Positions 8,337-17,845 are shown, numbered from the stretch's first letter. The stretch: 64,000 nucleotides of DNA from JALEFZ01 sp039817415 (GCA_039817415.1 JBCBVV010000004.1:176882-240881); one strand, 5' to 3'. Notes: generated by a model not told the origin, from the sequence alone. Numbers and translations are program-made.

Positions 8337-11300
8337 TTAGTGTCTGACACTTAATTTTTTTGAAATGGTCTGTCCTTTTGCCTTCACAATGACCACATAA
8401 GTTCCTGCATTCCAAGAAGAGACATCAATCTGCTGGGAGGATGAAAGACTCCCTTGGTAGATAACTTGCCCATTGACTGCAATGACCTCGACTGTACCTA
8501 CAGCTGAAGGATCAAGACCTGTTTGAAGGTTGATCCTATTATTTGCGGGATTCGGAAATACCTTCACATTTAGATTTCCTTCCTTTGGAGCCAATTCAAC
8601 CGAGTTAGAAAAGTCAACGCTTCCATCTATGTCTATTTGTTTGATCCGATAAATGATTACTCCTTCTCTAGCAGCGGCGAAGGCTTCCTCATCTGAAAAA
8701 TCGTATGATTGTACCTGATTGGTCGTACCAAAAGAAGGTACGCTTCCTATCGCCAGAAATGCCTGACTTCCTTTATTTTTTCGCTCAATTTGAAATTCCC
8801 TAGAGTTAAGTTCGGAGGCTGTTTCCCAGCTCAACTTACCAGCATTTCCTTCCCATTTGGCTTCAAAGGATAACCAACTTACAGGAAAATTGGCATTGAA
8901 TGCACTTCTCCAGTCCCTATCATCACCTCCTCCGCCATTTGGATAAGAAATTGGCGTGAGATTACCGTTTGTGGGATCAAAGGTGGTAGAGTCGTTGTCA
9001 TACCCATCGTCCAGACCATCTTTGTCTAAGTCCCAACCTGCTGCTACTCCTCTGTTGGATGAGGAACCATCATCAGCTACCTCATCTCCATCTGAATCAT
9101 GTCCTTCAATGGCATCAGGTATCTGATCGTTGTCCGCATCCAAGTCCCGATAATCCGGCAGGTCCTCCCCATCCGTATTTTCTGGAGTCAGACCATTTCC
9201 CCCATACACTCCATTGTTGCTATCAAACTGGTCATCAATACCATCCTTGTCATTATCCTGTCCAAGGGGAGGGAAATAATTTCCTGTTTCCTGGGCCTCG
9301 ATCAAATCCACGATGCCATCATCATCTGCATCAATGTCCAAAAAGTCGGGATAGCCAGTAGAGTCTGTGTTTGCCATGGTATACGCTCCGTCCGGTAGAC
9401 CATCCAAAGTCGTATCTGCGGGGCTCAGCATATAGGAAGAGCCTGTATTTTCAGCTACCCCATCATTCCCAACATCTCCATCTACTCCATCAAAGAATCC
9501 ATCTCCATCTGTATCCAGCATTGAACTAGCTACGGCCGGAGTTGAATAGTCTACTTGACCATCACTATTCGCATCTGTTCCACCAACTTCATATATATCT
9601 AGTAGGCCATCTCCATCTGCGTCTAAGTCCGCCCAATTGGGCAAACCATCTCCGTCGAAGTCTCCATTTGAATCATGCGTTCCATCCTCATCCACATCAA
9701 AAAGAGTGGAAGTAGAACCGCTCACATCACAATCACCACCTAGTCTACATGCTGCGACAAGTGGGCCATCTGCGTCGTTGACATCAAATATGTCCACCAA
9801 ACCGTCTCCATCTGTATCCGTTACATCATCGGCTCGCCCATCTCCATCTTGATCTGCTCCCCCAGCCTCTATGATATCTGCAATCCCATCATTGTCAGAA
9901 TCAAGGTCAAGGTAATCTGGAATCCCATCTTGGTCTGTATCCGGATCCTCACAACTTTCCTCCGTGTAACTGAAATAAGCCCCATCAACTGAGAAGTCGA
10001 ATAAATCTCCTCTATCCATGAATTGAGAAAGGCGTATATATGTGGTAGGTGAGGTCGAAACCACACTTACAATCTCTCCATTGGTATTGTGTATGTTCAG
10101 GGCACGAGATGCGTGGAATTGATAGGAAGAATTAGACTCAGAAATCTCCAGTCTCATTTTCGTTCCAATACCAGCAGCTACCTTCTTTTTCACCTTCAGG
10201 TGAAGGGGGATACCAGCTGGTAATTGGGGATCTAATTCAAGGGTGATTTTACTTTTGTGTGTCAAGAAGTTTGCATATGAACCATCAAGCGGCCCAATAA
10301 TATTAGATTCATTCCCCATGGCGTTGGGAACCGATGTGGCAATGACATACCCATTGATAAGGCTAGAGGAACATTGATTTTCTATGCGATCCGGTATTCC
10401 ATCGTTGTCGGCATCTAGATCCAAATGATCTTCGATTCCATCTCCATCTGCATCGTCCATTCCACAATTGATAACTGGAATTGTGAGGGTTGTAGCTAGG
10501 TTGTCTACTCCATCATGACCATGAGTAGCGCCGTTCAAGGGAAACTCTGTTAAGGCAGAACAGTCGGTTGTTCCTGCTTCACCTCCTTTTACACTTTTGC
10601 TAATGGAACTACTTGTAGAAGTCGAAAGCGAGATCAAACCACCGCCACCACCACCACCGGGTCCTTCGGATTCAGAGGTACTGATGGTCTGGTCTCCTCC
10701 GTTTCCACCATCCGCTTCCATGCTGATACCAGAAGTTTGTTGTTGCACATCCAGAAGGATCGTTCCACCTGCCCCTCCACCAGAAGGGCCATCGTTTCCT
10801 CTGTTTTGGGTAATTAGTGCATCTATTCCATTGGCCTGGATGCCCCCAGCACCAGCTATGTTGTCTGCTTGGATCATGACAATTCCTCCTCCTGCTGGTG
10901 CATCATAATTGGCGAGGTTATTCCCATCACCTGCACCACCTCCACCGCCCATGAAGATTCTATCTGACAAGGAGTAGCCATCAATAGGTCTCCCCCCTAC
11001 TCCACCAACAGTATCTCTACGGTCTCCACTCCAATCAGGGTGTCCTGGGGGTTTGGTTAGGGCATCTTTGTCCTTTGCTCCATAGGTATATCCACCTTGT
11101 CCTCCTCCTGTGGAGTGGGTGTAGGTTCCAGTCCACTGGTATCCGGGATCGAATTGCCAAGCGGTATGACCTGTAGCGGTAGAATCCATGATTCCATAGC
11201 CGTTCCATTCAGCCAAGGCACCTGCATTGGCACCTCCCCCTCCTCCTGCATTATGACCATTTCCCCCTCCTCCACCATTGGCAGGGGCCCCTCTTCCATA

Positions 11301-12080
11301 CCTTCCTCCCAGGGTATCATATTCCTTAAAAAAGCCTGCAATCCCTTCTCCCTTTTCTCCCCCACGTGAAGCGGATCGCTGGGCATAATCCAGGACTACC
11401 AAGGATCCAGAAGGGGAAGAGGAGTTTTCCATTCCACCCCCTCTGAAACCACGTCCAGAAACCGATATTTCTCCATTTAAGGTCAAGTCCCCCTCTATCT
11501 GCATGGCTACAATTCCTCCTGATAATCCGTTCCAATAGGAAGAATAAATGGTCGCCCCATTGTCAATGGTCACATCCGTATACTGAGGTACTCTGACCAC
11601 CTGCACATGCCCTGAAGCTGTATAATCTTTGGTAAGTGGTGGACAAAATGTAAGGGAATTATCAGTTGAGTCTGCCTTTCTTACATAGGCATATTCATAG
11701 TTGCCAGCATTATTCAGGCTTGTAACTGCGCCCCATTGTCTACTCGTTACTGTAGTATTGATGGAGGCACCTTGCATCTGTATGACCATCACAAGGTCTC
11801 CATACCCAATTCCATTGAGGGTACGCACACTTCTAACAAAAATGGTGGAGTCTCCTGAAGAAACATCCGCTACAACGTCCGTATAATGATTGATGATTGT
11901 GTCAGAGCTGACATGGAGCGTTCCATCTTTACCAGCAAAGGAAAGAGAGGATTGCGTTTCTACCGCCGTTTCTTGGAGAAACATGAATAGCAGAGCAAAT
12001 GTAGCGAAAGCAATTAAAGGAAGAGCGACACGCCCAACCCTAACAGCTGGCTTGATTTCGTTTAGATTTTTTTGGGACAT
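8337..12080 (-). CDS. Giant T9SS surface protein with calcium-binding TSP3-like repeats
   Basis: 1247 residues from the ATG at 12080; the longer frame uses TTG. An N-terminal hydrophobic segment (about 22-38) serves as signal sequence. The first ~520 residues are beta-rich with many Gly/Asn-rich turns (GGGGGNGHN, GGGGGAGDG), suggesting a beta-helical adhesin. From about residue 540 to 1060 there are more than ten thrombospondin type 3-like units (D.D.DGI.D..D.D.D), which normally bind calcium. An FnIII-like domain (W.TA.E.N...F.IER) follows, then a T9SS type A sorting domain (VFPNPANN ... G.Y.V.V) to the end. It is probably exported and attached to the cell surface; an adhesion role is inferred. 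Confidence 0.85.
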   Translation of the reverse strand: MSQKNLNEIKPAVRVGRVALPLIAFATFALLFMFLQETAVETQSSLSFAGKDGTLHVSSDTIINHYTDVVADVSSGDSTIFVRSVRTLNGIGYGDLVMVIQMQGASINTTVTSRQWGAVTSLNNAGNYEYAYVRKADSTDNSLTFCPPLTKDYTASGHVQVVRVPQYTDVTIDNGATIYSSYWNGLSGGIVAMQIEGDLTLNGEISVSGRGFRGGGMENSSSPSGSLVVLDYAQRSASRGGEKGEGIAGFFKEYDTLGGRYGRGAPANGGGGGNGHNAGGGGGANAGALAEWNGYGIMDSTATGHTAWQFDPGYQWTGTYTHSTGGGQGGYTYGAKDKDALTKPPGHPDWSGDRRDTVGGVGGRPIDGYSLSDRIFMGGGGGAGDGNNLANYDAPAGGGIVMIQADNIAGAGGIQANGIDALITQNRGNDGPSGGGAGGTILLDVQQQTSGISMEADGGNGGDQTISTSESEGPGGGGGGGLISLSTSTSSSISKSVKGGEAGTTDCSALTEFPLNGATHGHDGVDNLATTLTIPVINCGMDDADGDGIEDHLDLDADNDGIPDRIENQCSSSLINGYVIATSVPNAMGNESNIIGPLDGSYANFLTHKSKITLELDPQLPAGIPLHLKVKKKVAAGIGTKMRLEISESNSSYQFHASRALNIHNTNGEIVSVVSTSPTTYIRLSQFMDRGDLFDFSVDGAYFSYTEESCEDPDTDQDGIPDYLDLDSDNDGIADIIEAGGADQDGDGRADDVTDTDGDGLVDIFDVNDADGPLVAACRLGGDCDVSGSTSTLFDVDEDGTHDSNGDFDGDGLPNWADLDADGDGLLDIYEVGGTDANSDGQVDYSTPAVASSMLDTDGDGFFDGVDGDVGNDGVAENTGSSYMLSPADTTLDGLPDGAYTMANTDSTGYPDFLDIDADDDGIVDLIEAQETGNYFPPLGQDNDKDGIDDQFDSNNGVYGGNGLTPENTDGEDLPDYRDLDADNDQIPDAIEGHDSDGDEVADDGSSSNRGVAAGWDLDKDGLDDGYDNDSTTFDPTNGNLTPISYPNGGGGDDRDWRSAFNANFPVSWLSFEAKWEGNAGKLSWETASELNSREFQIERKNKGSQAFLAIGSVPSFGTTNQVQSYDFSDEEAFAAAREGVIIYRIKQIDIDGSVDFSNSVELAPKEGNLNVKVFPNPANNRINLQTGLDPSAVGTVEVIAVNGQVIYQGSLSSSQQIDVSSWNAGTYVVIVKAKGQTISKKLSVRH

Positions 12081-12194
12081 ATTTACCAGAAATATATTCC
12101 ACAAAATAAACTAAACAATAGGCCTGTCAGCCACCATACGCTTCCATTCCTGACACAGGTAAGGATATAGGTAGATTCCGATTAGCGGGAATCA

Positions 12195-12644
12195 TCAAGG
12201 AATGGGAAGTCTAACGATATCTGAGTATTGATATCTTTTTTTGTCAGAAACGCATTTCAATCTGTAAAAGACGTCTCCTGCTGGAGAATCCAACAAATCT
12301 TCGTAGTGATAGGTTGATACCCAATCATTGGTATCGCTCACTGTAACTCTTGCAATCTCTTGGAAATCATCTGCTCCTTTGAGGGATCTTTCGATCAGGA
12401 AGGTATTAACGGGGCTAGGAGAAATCTGTTGCCAGATCAATCTCTTCTTTCCCTGGCAATGTTTCGTCCAAAGGAGAAGATGAGAATCAGCCTTTAGCTC
12501 ACTTCCCAGCGTTTCTCCATTCTCAGCCGTGCCGCTTCCTTTAAATCCTAGCATACACAATAGTGTAACTGACAAAATCAGGATAGCTTTTACGCTTGAG
12601 AGCAAGATATCTTTCAGTGAAGTTGAGGTGGTTTGATTTATCAT
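12195..12644 (-). CDS. Orphan FnIII-like secreted protein (T9SS-cargo fragment-like)
   Basis: 149 residues from the ATG at 12644; the longer frame begins with TTG and adds an unlikely leader. A hydrophobic segment (about 18-34) serves as signal or anchor. The body resembles the domain that normally precedes the T9SS sorting domain: an IER strand, then F.EIARV, then YHYED, then VFYRLKCVSDKKRYQYSDIV. The equivalent part of the large downstream T9SS protein (8337-12080) matches this pattern. No sorting domain follows and the protein ends at LPIP. It may be a remnant of a duplicated cargo gene or an independent small protein. Confidence 0.55.
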   Translation of the reverse strand: MINQTTSTSLKDILLSSVKAILILSVTLLCMLGFKGSGTAENGETLGSELKADSHLLLWTKHCQGKKRLIWQQISPSPVNTFLIERSLKGADDFQEIARVTVSDTNDWVSTYHYEDLLDSPAGDVFYRLKCVSDKKRYQYSDIVRLPIP

Positions 12645-12747
12645 GATCTGTTTTGATATCACCTCATGCTCTACAAAAATCAATCCCGAGAATGCAACGA
12701 AAGTTAAAATATTGACTGGTTGTAAGGAATTGAATAAAGTCGTCAAA

Positions 12748-12782
12748 AATAAAAAATGCCCTCCCTTAAATGGGAAGGCATA
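12748..12782 (-). terminator. Intrinsic terminator of the M23 peptidase gene
   Basis: On the minus strand ATGCC(T)TCCC / GGGA(G)GGCAT arms with a 6-base loop are followed by TTTTTT, about 20 bases after the stop codon. Confidence 0.85.
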
Positions 12783-12802
12783 TTCTTTTGTGGCCCATGG
12801 AA

Positions 12803-13390
12803 TTAAAGATATTCCTCCGGGTCTACTCGGACACCATCTCTAATGACTTCGTAGTGAAGGTGAGGATTGGTACTCCTACCTGTACTACCTACAAATCCAA
12901 TGGTGTCTCCCTCTTCAACGATCTGTCCGGGTACAACTTTCACTTTAGAAAGGTGCGCGTACAGGGTGCAGTAGATTTCGTCATGCTCAAGGATAATATG
13001 TTTCCCATATGAGCTGCTGTCGTTTCTCATCACCAGTTTGTTGACGCGACCTGTAGCAGTTGCCATGACAGGGGTTCCAGTTGGAGCAGGAAAATCGATT
13101 CCAGCATGCATTTTATCCACTTTTAGGATAGGATGCAGCCTCATTCCGAACATACTGCTAAGGGGTACTCCCTCAGGTACTGGACGGCTTGTAGGAATTA
13201 TATCGATATCAAAAGGATCAATTGTGCGCAAGTGTGCTTGTTGCACTTTAAGCCCCTTGTTATCGCTCTGGAATTCAGAAAGGGTACGGCTGGTACTATC
13301 GATGATTACGCCCAATCCTTCCGAGTGTCTGCACGCTGTCAGCATCAGAATGGTGATCGACGTAAGTCCGATCAATAATACTTGTTTCAT
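12803..13390 (-). CDS. M23-family metallopeptidase lipoprotein
   Basis: 195 residues. A lipoprotein signal ends LMLTAC (Cys near residue 20). Residues ~75-195 form a LytM/M23 domain: MRLHPIL, then the zinc ligands His and Asp in HAGIDF, then HLHYEV near the C-terminus. The glycines of the SSYGKHIILEH strand are intact, so the domain should be catalytically active. Such enzymes cut peptide cross-links in peptidoglycan and act in wall remodelling at the inner face of the outer membrane. It is a single gene with its own terminator. The specific bond cut cannot be predicted. Confidence 0.9.
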   Translation of the reverse strand: MKQVLLIGLTSITILMLTACRHSEGLGVIIDSTSRTLSEFQSDNKGLKVQQAHLRTIDPFDIDIIPTSRPVPEGVPLSSMFGMRLHPILKVDKMHAGIDFPAPTGTPVMATATGRVNKLVMRNDSSSYGKHIILEHDEIYCTLYAHLSKVKVVPGQIVEEGDTIGFVGSTGRSTNPHLHYEVIRDGVRVDPEEYL

Positions 13391-14158
13391 ACACTTAATT
13401 TAAATTCAACAAATGCAGCAAGCTGCAATATTAAAGAACGCGAATGATACAATTTCAATAACTGTTCCTTCTTTTAACAGACGAATGAATTTATCATTTG
13501 TCATGCGTCGAAGGTATGTATTATTCTTACGAAAAAAAGCTTCAAGTAAGGTTGTGCTAGTTTTTTGAACGGCACGAAACTACATACGCATATAGTCCCA
13601 AAAGTGTTTTCATTTTTATTCCACAATTTCAAACTAAATGCTGTCCTGAAACATCAGTAACATAGCTTTCTATTCTTCATACAGTTGGATTTTTTTCCTC
13701 ATTGGTTCAAATTCCAGCCTAAATGGTCGAAATACAAAGGGGAGATTCTGAGGTACTGCTCTACATTTTTATAGAAAATTTTAGTTCGCAAGACGTAAGA
13801 TTCTTCTGCAAGTTGTCAAACTTTTTGAGGATTCGGATAATTGGAGATTCACTTATCCACAACTTAAAGCCTGTAATAATTATCGTTCTTGCAAACTTTG
13901 ATAGACAATCCAAGGCTTTCGCCAATAGTAAATTGAAGTTCTTTCCCCCGATCTTACAGCACGCCCAAAAATGGATAGTATTTGTGCAATTTTGTCAGCC
14001 CAATCTTACATCACAATTTGACCATTAATTCCGCCATTCCTCCCAAAAGGGAAAACCATGGATGGCATATACAAAACGTTCGGCCAGTTTTTGTCCTCAA
14101 CAAAAAAAAGCGAATGCACAAGGCATTCGCTTACCACTAAATCATTATTAACTATTTA
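13391..14158. other. Long AT-rich region without a supported gene
   Basis: 768 bases between two minus-strand genes. A small hairpin (GACGAATGA / TCATTTGTC, 5-base loop) lies at 13480-13502, about 90 bases upstream of the peptidase gene. A 101-codon frame at 13723-14028 has no start context or recognisable composition and was not accepted. The far end holds the terminator of the acyl-CoA dehydrogenase gene. Confidence 0.5.
14102..14132 (-). terminator. Intrinsic terminator of the acyl-CoA dehydrogenase gene
   Basis: On the minus strand AAGCGAATGC / GCATTCGCTT arms around a short CTTGT loop run into TTTTTT, 27 bases after the stop codon. Confidence 0.9.
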
Positions 14159-15952
14159 CTAAAATGCATAAGCATCTCTTTCGATCAAAGCTTGCGCAAT
14201 TTCACGGCGTAACTTGGTGGTGTTCACCAATGGAGCCTTCGTGAATCGCTTCAATCCCATGAGCAGGATATTTTGTTCGTCTTCTTTGGCAAAGGAAGCG
14301 ATAGCCTCCTTACCTGCAGCCCATACCTTATCAACTGTCTCATAAAGATATACCTTAGCCATGTTGATCTGATTGGCTACTGCCTCCTCACCTTGAGTAG
14401 CAGCAAGCTTCTCGGCTCTCAACAAAGTAGACTCAGCTACATATACTTCGATAATCATATCTGCAATGTTCATCAACAACTCTTGCTCATCGTTGATCTT
14501 CATGCCAAGGTCCTGAGCGGCCTTTCCAGCTACCAGCAGGATAGCTTTTTTCAGGTTCTGCAGGGTTCTTTTTTCTTGAGCAAATAACTCGCTTCCTACT
14601 TCGCTCATATCTGGCAGACCTGTCATCTCCTTGGCTACTGCCATGGCTGGCCCAAACAGATCTAGTTCGCCTTTCATCGCACGCTTCAGAATCATTCCTA
14701 CCAACAACATGCGGTTGATCTCATTCGTCCCTTCGTAGATTCTGGTGATACGAGCATCACGGTAAGCACGCTCCATAGGTGCATCTGCGGAGAATCCCAT
14801 TCCTCCATAGATCTGAACACCTTGGTCCACTACATAATCCAACACCTCAGAACCGTGTACTTTGATAATAGCACACTCGATAGCAAATTGCTCTACCCCT
14901 TTCAACAGGGCCTGAGACTTATCCATTCCCTCGTTTTGAAGCGAAAGGATCTGATCTTCAATATCTTGACCTGCACGGTAAGAAGTAGATTCAACCGCAA
15001 AGGTTTTAAGGGCCATTTCCGCCAATTTGTGCTGAATGGCACCGAAGTTAGAAATGCTCTGTCCAAACTGCTTACGCTCGTTGGCGTAGTTGGTCGAGTG
15101 GTTGATGATATCTTTACATCCCCCGATCACGCCACATCCCAACTTGATACGACCAATATTTAGGATGTTTACCGCTATTTTAAAGCCAAGGCCACGCTCA
15201 GCTAGTAGGTTTTCAACAGGAACTGGACAATTGTCAAAGAATACTTGACGAGTAGAGGAACCCTTGATCCCTAGTTTCTCTTCCTCATCACCCAGGGTGA
15301 TTCCACCAAAGTCTTTTTCTACGATGAAGGCTGTTAGGTTCTTATCATCTTCAATCTTGGCAAAAACGATGAAGATGTCTGCGAATCCTGCATTAGAGAT
15401 CCACATTTTCTGACCAGAAATCAGGTAGTGTGTTCCTTCCTCATTGAGGACAGCTTTGGTTTTTCCGCTATTGGCATCAGAACCTGCACCTGGCTCCGTC
15501 AAACAGTAACAAGCTTTCCACTCTGCAGTAGCTAGCTTGGGTAGGTATTTTGCTTTTTGGGCCTCGTTACCATAGTACTGGATAGGAAGGGTACCAATCC
15601 CTGTGTGGGCGCCATATGTGGTAGAGAAAGAGCCGGTAGAAGCCATGATATCAGCAATCAACATCGATGTATTGAAACTCATACCCAAACCTCCGTATTC
15701 TTCTGGAACTGTCACCCCTAACAAGCCTAGTTCTCCAGCTTTTTCCATGATGCTTGGAACAAGTCCCTCCTCCATCTTGTCAATTCTATCCACGATTGGC
15801 GTAATCTCTGTAGCAATGAAATCGCTACAAGCCTGTGCCATCATCTGCTGCTCTTCTGAGAACTCTTCAGGAATAAAAATATCCTGCGCTTTGGTTTCGC
15901 GAATTAGAAACTCGCCACCTTTTATTGAATGCTTGTGGGAAACAGTGTCCAT
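14159..15952 (-). CDS. Acyl-CoA dehydrogenase family protein
   Basis: 597 residues, longer than the typical 380-residue short/medium-chain enzyme and similar to VLCAD-like members with an added C-terminal helical domain. FAD-dependent alpha,beta-dehydrogenation of acyl-CoA, the first step of fatty-acid beta-oxidation, is the expected reaction. Signature segments are CYCLTEPGAGSDA (about 148-160), KMWISNAGFADIF, and R.YRDARI.RIYEGTNEI.R with the probable catalytic Glu of the YEGT motif. The C-terminal 170 residues form the extra domain. The ATG is preceded by AATAAAAGGACA. It is a single gene with a strong terminator. Acyl-chain preference cannot be read. Confidence 0.92.
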   Translation of the reverse strand: MDTVSHKHSIKGGEFLIRETKAQDIFIPEEFSEEQQMMAQACSDFIATEITPIVDRIDKMEEGLVPSIMEKAGELGLLGVTVPEEYGGLGMSFNTSMLIADIMASTGSFSTTYGAHTGIGTLPIQYYGNEAQKAKYLPKLATAEWKACYCLTEPGAGSDANSGKTKAVLNEEGTHYLISGQKMWISNAGFADIFIVFAKIEDDKNLTAFIVEKDFGGITLGDEEEKLGIKGSSTRQVFFDNCPVPVENLLAERGLGFKIAVNILNIGRIKLGCGVIGGCKDIINHSTNYANERKQFGQSISNFGAIQHKLAEMALKTFAVESTSYRAGQDIEDQILSLQNEGMDKSQALLKGVEQFAIECAIIKVHGSEVLDYVVDQGVQIYGGMGFSADAPMERAYRDARITRIYEGTNEINRMLLVGMILKRAMKGELDLFGPAMAVAKEMTGLPDMSEVGSELFAQEKRTLQNLKKAILLVAGKAAQDLGMKINDEQELLMNIADMIIEVYVAESTLLRAEKLAATQGEEAVANQINMAKVYLYETVDKVWAAGKEAIASFAKEDEQNILLMGLKRFTKAPLVNTTKLRREIAQALIERDAYAF

Positions 15953-16258
15953 TGTCCTTTTATTGATTAAAATTGTATCACTTTAAAACCTAATTTTCAG
16001 GAAACTAGCATAGATAATCCGACTTTTATATTCGTTAAGACTGGATTCAATACGCTTGAAATATTTCAACCGAAAATGTCAGATAATGTTATGCATGCAT
16101 ACTTATCTACTGCTAAAATATAAAAAAGTAGTATGCTTGCATAATAAATAGCCGACTTTTTAGGCCTCTGTGCCTAATTTTTTCTTAAACGGTCGATTGG
16201 CGTTAGTTATGAGGGTTTTTGAGGGGATTTCCGTGTTGAACCTATTATTTTTGAGCAT
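15953..16258. other. Divergent intergenic region with an imperfect inverted repeat
   Basis: 306 AT-rich bases between divergent genes. Arms at 16091-16110 (ATGCATGCATAC..ATCTACT) and 16126-16142 (AGTAGTATGCTTGCAT) form an imperfect inverted repeat around an AT-rich loop, possibly an operator or cruciform. A -7-like TATTTTTG element sits immediately before the plus-strand gene. Confidence 0.45.
16246..16253 (+). promoter_or_regulatory. -7 element directly before the DUF3524 gene
   Basis: TATTTTTG matches TAnnTTTG exactly and ends 5 bases before the ATG. If used, transcription would start at or next to the start codon, giving a leaderless mRNA. No well-spaced TTTG -33 element is evident. Confidence 0.45.
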
Positions 16259-17374
16259 ATGAAGGTATGTCTATTGGTACCCTTTGGGATAGATTCTCAC
16301 ACAGCTTGGGCGAAGGCTTATCAACATCATAGCCAATTAGAGGTGAAGGTTTATGCTATGAGCGGAAGCCATTGGAAATGGCGAATGCATGGGGCCGCGG
16401 TATCCTTGGCCAAAAAATTAAATGAGGCGAATGAAATTCCTGATTTAGTGCTTTGCACAGACATGATGGACCTGGCTGTTTTTAAGTCCCTCCTATCCAG
16501 CCGATTTAGGGAAGTACCTATTTGCCTATATTTCCACGAAAACCAGTTGACCTACCCATGGTCTGCTTCTGATCCAGATAAAAAGAACCATCGTGATCGT
16601 CATTATGCATGGATCAACTTTACTTCAGCCTTGGTAGCTGAAAGGGTATTCTTCAATTCCGCCTATCACAAGAAGGCGTTCATCAATGCACTGCCAGATT
16701 TTCTAAGGGCTTTTCCAGATCATCAAGAAATAGCAGCAGTAAAAACCATTGCAAAAAAGTCTGAAGTCCTTCCCCTTGGTACGACCCTTTTCCCAACAAA
16801 CCATAGAGAAAAGCCTTCCCCTTCTCCCAAGCATATCTTATGGAACCATCGCTGGGAATACGATAAAAATCCAGATTCTTTTTTCAGGCTAATGTTTAGG
16901 CTTCAAGAAGTGGGTTTGGATTTTCGTTTGCATGCAGTTGGAAGATCATTTCAACGTCAACCTGCAATTTTCAAAGAAGCCAAAGAAAGGCTGGCTCCTC
17001 ATATTGATACTTGGGGATTCGTTGAAAGTACTGCTTCTTATCGAGCCATTCTTCAGCAATCAGACATCCTTCCCGTTACTGCCATACATGATTTCTTCGG
17101 TTTGAGTGTCGTGGAAGCCATCCACGCAGGTGTGTATCCCTTGCTTCCCGATAGATTAGCTTATCCGGAGCATATTTCTCCCACTGAATTCCCCAATCAT
17201 TATTACCAAGACGAGGAAGAGCTATTTATCAAGCTAAAGGAAATCTTACGCTCTCCTGAGATATTAGAAAATTTCGAACCAATTGGTTTAGTGAAATATG
17301 ATTGGAAAAGGGTGGCGCCCATGTATGATCAGGTCTTTCAACAGCTGTGTAACTTCCGTCACACAGAGACATGA
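16259..17374 (+). CDS. DUF3524 glycosyltransferase, tRNA-queuosine mannosyltransferase-like
   Basis: 371 residues, GT-B fold. The N-terminal DUF3524 domain has the diagnostic SHWKWRMHG (37-45) and LYFHENQLTYP (90-100) motifs. The C-terminal donor-binding half begins with NHRWEYDKNP (196-205) and has DFFGLSVVEA.HAG. These match the family of animal GTDC1/QTMAN, which adds mannose to queuosine in tRNA-Asp. The bacterial substrate is not known from this sequence; mannosylation or another glycosylation of queuosine is an inference. No queuosine-synthesis gene lies nearby. The protein has no signal peptide and is probably cytoplasmic. It is followed after 57 bases by DUF983. Confidence 0.8.
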   Translation: MKVCLLVPFGIDSHTAWAKAYQHHSQLEVKVYAMSGSHWKWRMHGAAVSLAKKLNEANEIPDLVLCTDMMDLAVFKSLLSSRFREVPICLYFHENQLTYPWSASDPDKKNHRDRHYAWINFTSALVAERVFFNSAYHKKAFINALPDFLRAFPDHQEIAAVKTIAKKSEVLPLGTTLFPTNHREKPSPSPKHILWNHRWEYDKNPDSFFRLMFRLQEVGLDFRLHAVGRSFQRQPAIFKEAKERLAPHIDTWGFVESTASYRAILQQSDILPVTAIHDFFGLSVVEAIHAGVYPLLPDRLAYPEHISPTEFPNHYYQDEEELFIKLKEILRSPEILENFEPIGLVKYDWKRVAPMYDQVFQQLCNFRHTET

Positions 17375-17406
17375 CAAATTTCGCTATTCTTGAGACATAA
17401 TCTACT

Positions 17407-17414
17407 TAGATTTG
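17407..17414 (+). promoter_or_regulatory. -7 element of the DUF983 gene
   Basis: TAGATTTG fits TAnnTTTG and ends 17 bases before the ATG at 17432. It suggests that DUF983 has its own promoter despite lying close behind the glycosyltransferase gene. Confidence 0.45.
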
Positions 17415-17431
17415 CCACCAAAGAATAAAAT

Positions 17432-17845
17432 ATGCCCGCCAAAACACCCAGCTGGTTATCCAGTGTTGTAGGATTAAGATGCCCTCGATGCAGAAAAGGA
17501 AAACTTTTTGTCCAGCCCAATCCCTATAACATCAAACAAATCACTGAGATGCCCTCCAAGTGTCCTTGTTGCGGACAGGATTTTGTGATTGAGCCTGGAT
17601 TCTATTTTGGTGCAACTTATGTAAGCTATGCTTTGAATATTGCCTGGCTTGTGCCTCTATTTTTCCTGATCAATTTCATCTTGGACTTGCCGTACAGGAC
17701 GTTTGTAATAACCATGTTTGTTCTTATCCCAATTCTGATTCCCTTGATTTCCCGACTCTCTAGGGCATTATGGTTGGGTGCCTTTGTCAAATTTGATCAG
17801 GAAGTATCAGCCAAAGTAGAAAAACAAGTACGAACCAAATCTTAA
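17432..17845 (+). CDS. DUF983 family membrane protein
   Basis: 137 residues. An N-terminal zinc-ribbon-like module has two cysteine pairs (CPRC at about 15-18 and CPCC at about 45-48), followed by the conserved EPGFYFGATYVSYA segment. Two transmembrane helices follow (about 67-86 and 92-111), and the charged C-terminus is probably cytoplasmic. This pattern defines DUF983, a small inner-membrane family without a known function. Its stop codon overlaps that of the convergent DUF1501 gene, so the two 3' ends share bases 17842-17845 and no terminator fits between them. Confidence 0.88.
   Translation: MPAKTPSWLSSVVGLRCPRCRKGKLFVQPNPYNIKQITEMPSKCPCCGQDFVIEPGFYFGATYVSYALNIAWLVPLFFLINFILDLPYRTFVITMFVLIPILIPLISRLSRALWLGAFVKFDQEVSAKVEKQVRTKS

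Noticed and set aside
13723..14028. 101-codon plus-strand frame in the long intergenic region
   Set aside because: No family, no plausible leader or promoter, composition unlike neighbouring genes, and both neighbours are on the other strand; treated as chance.
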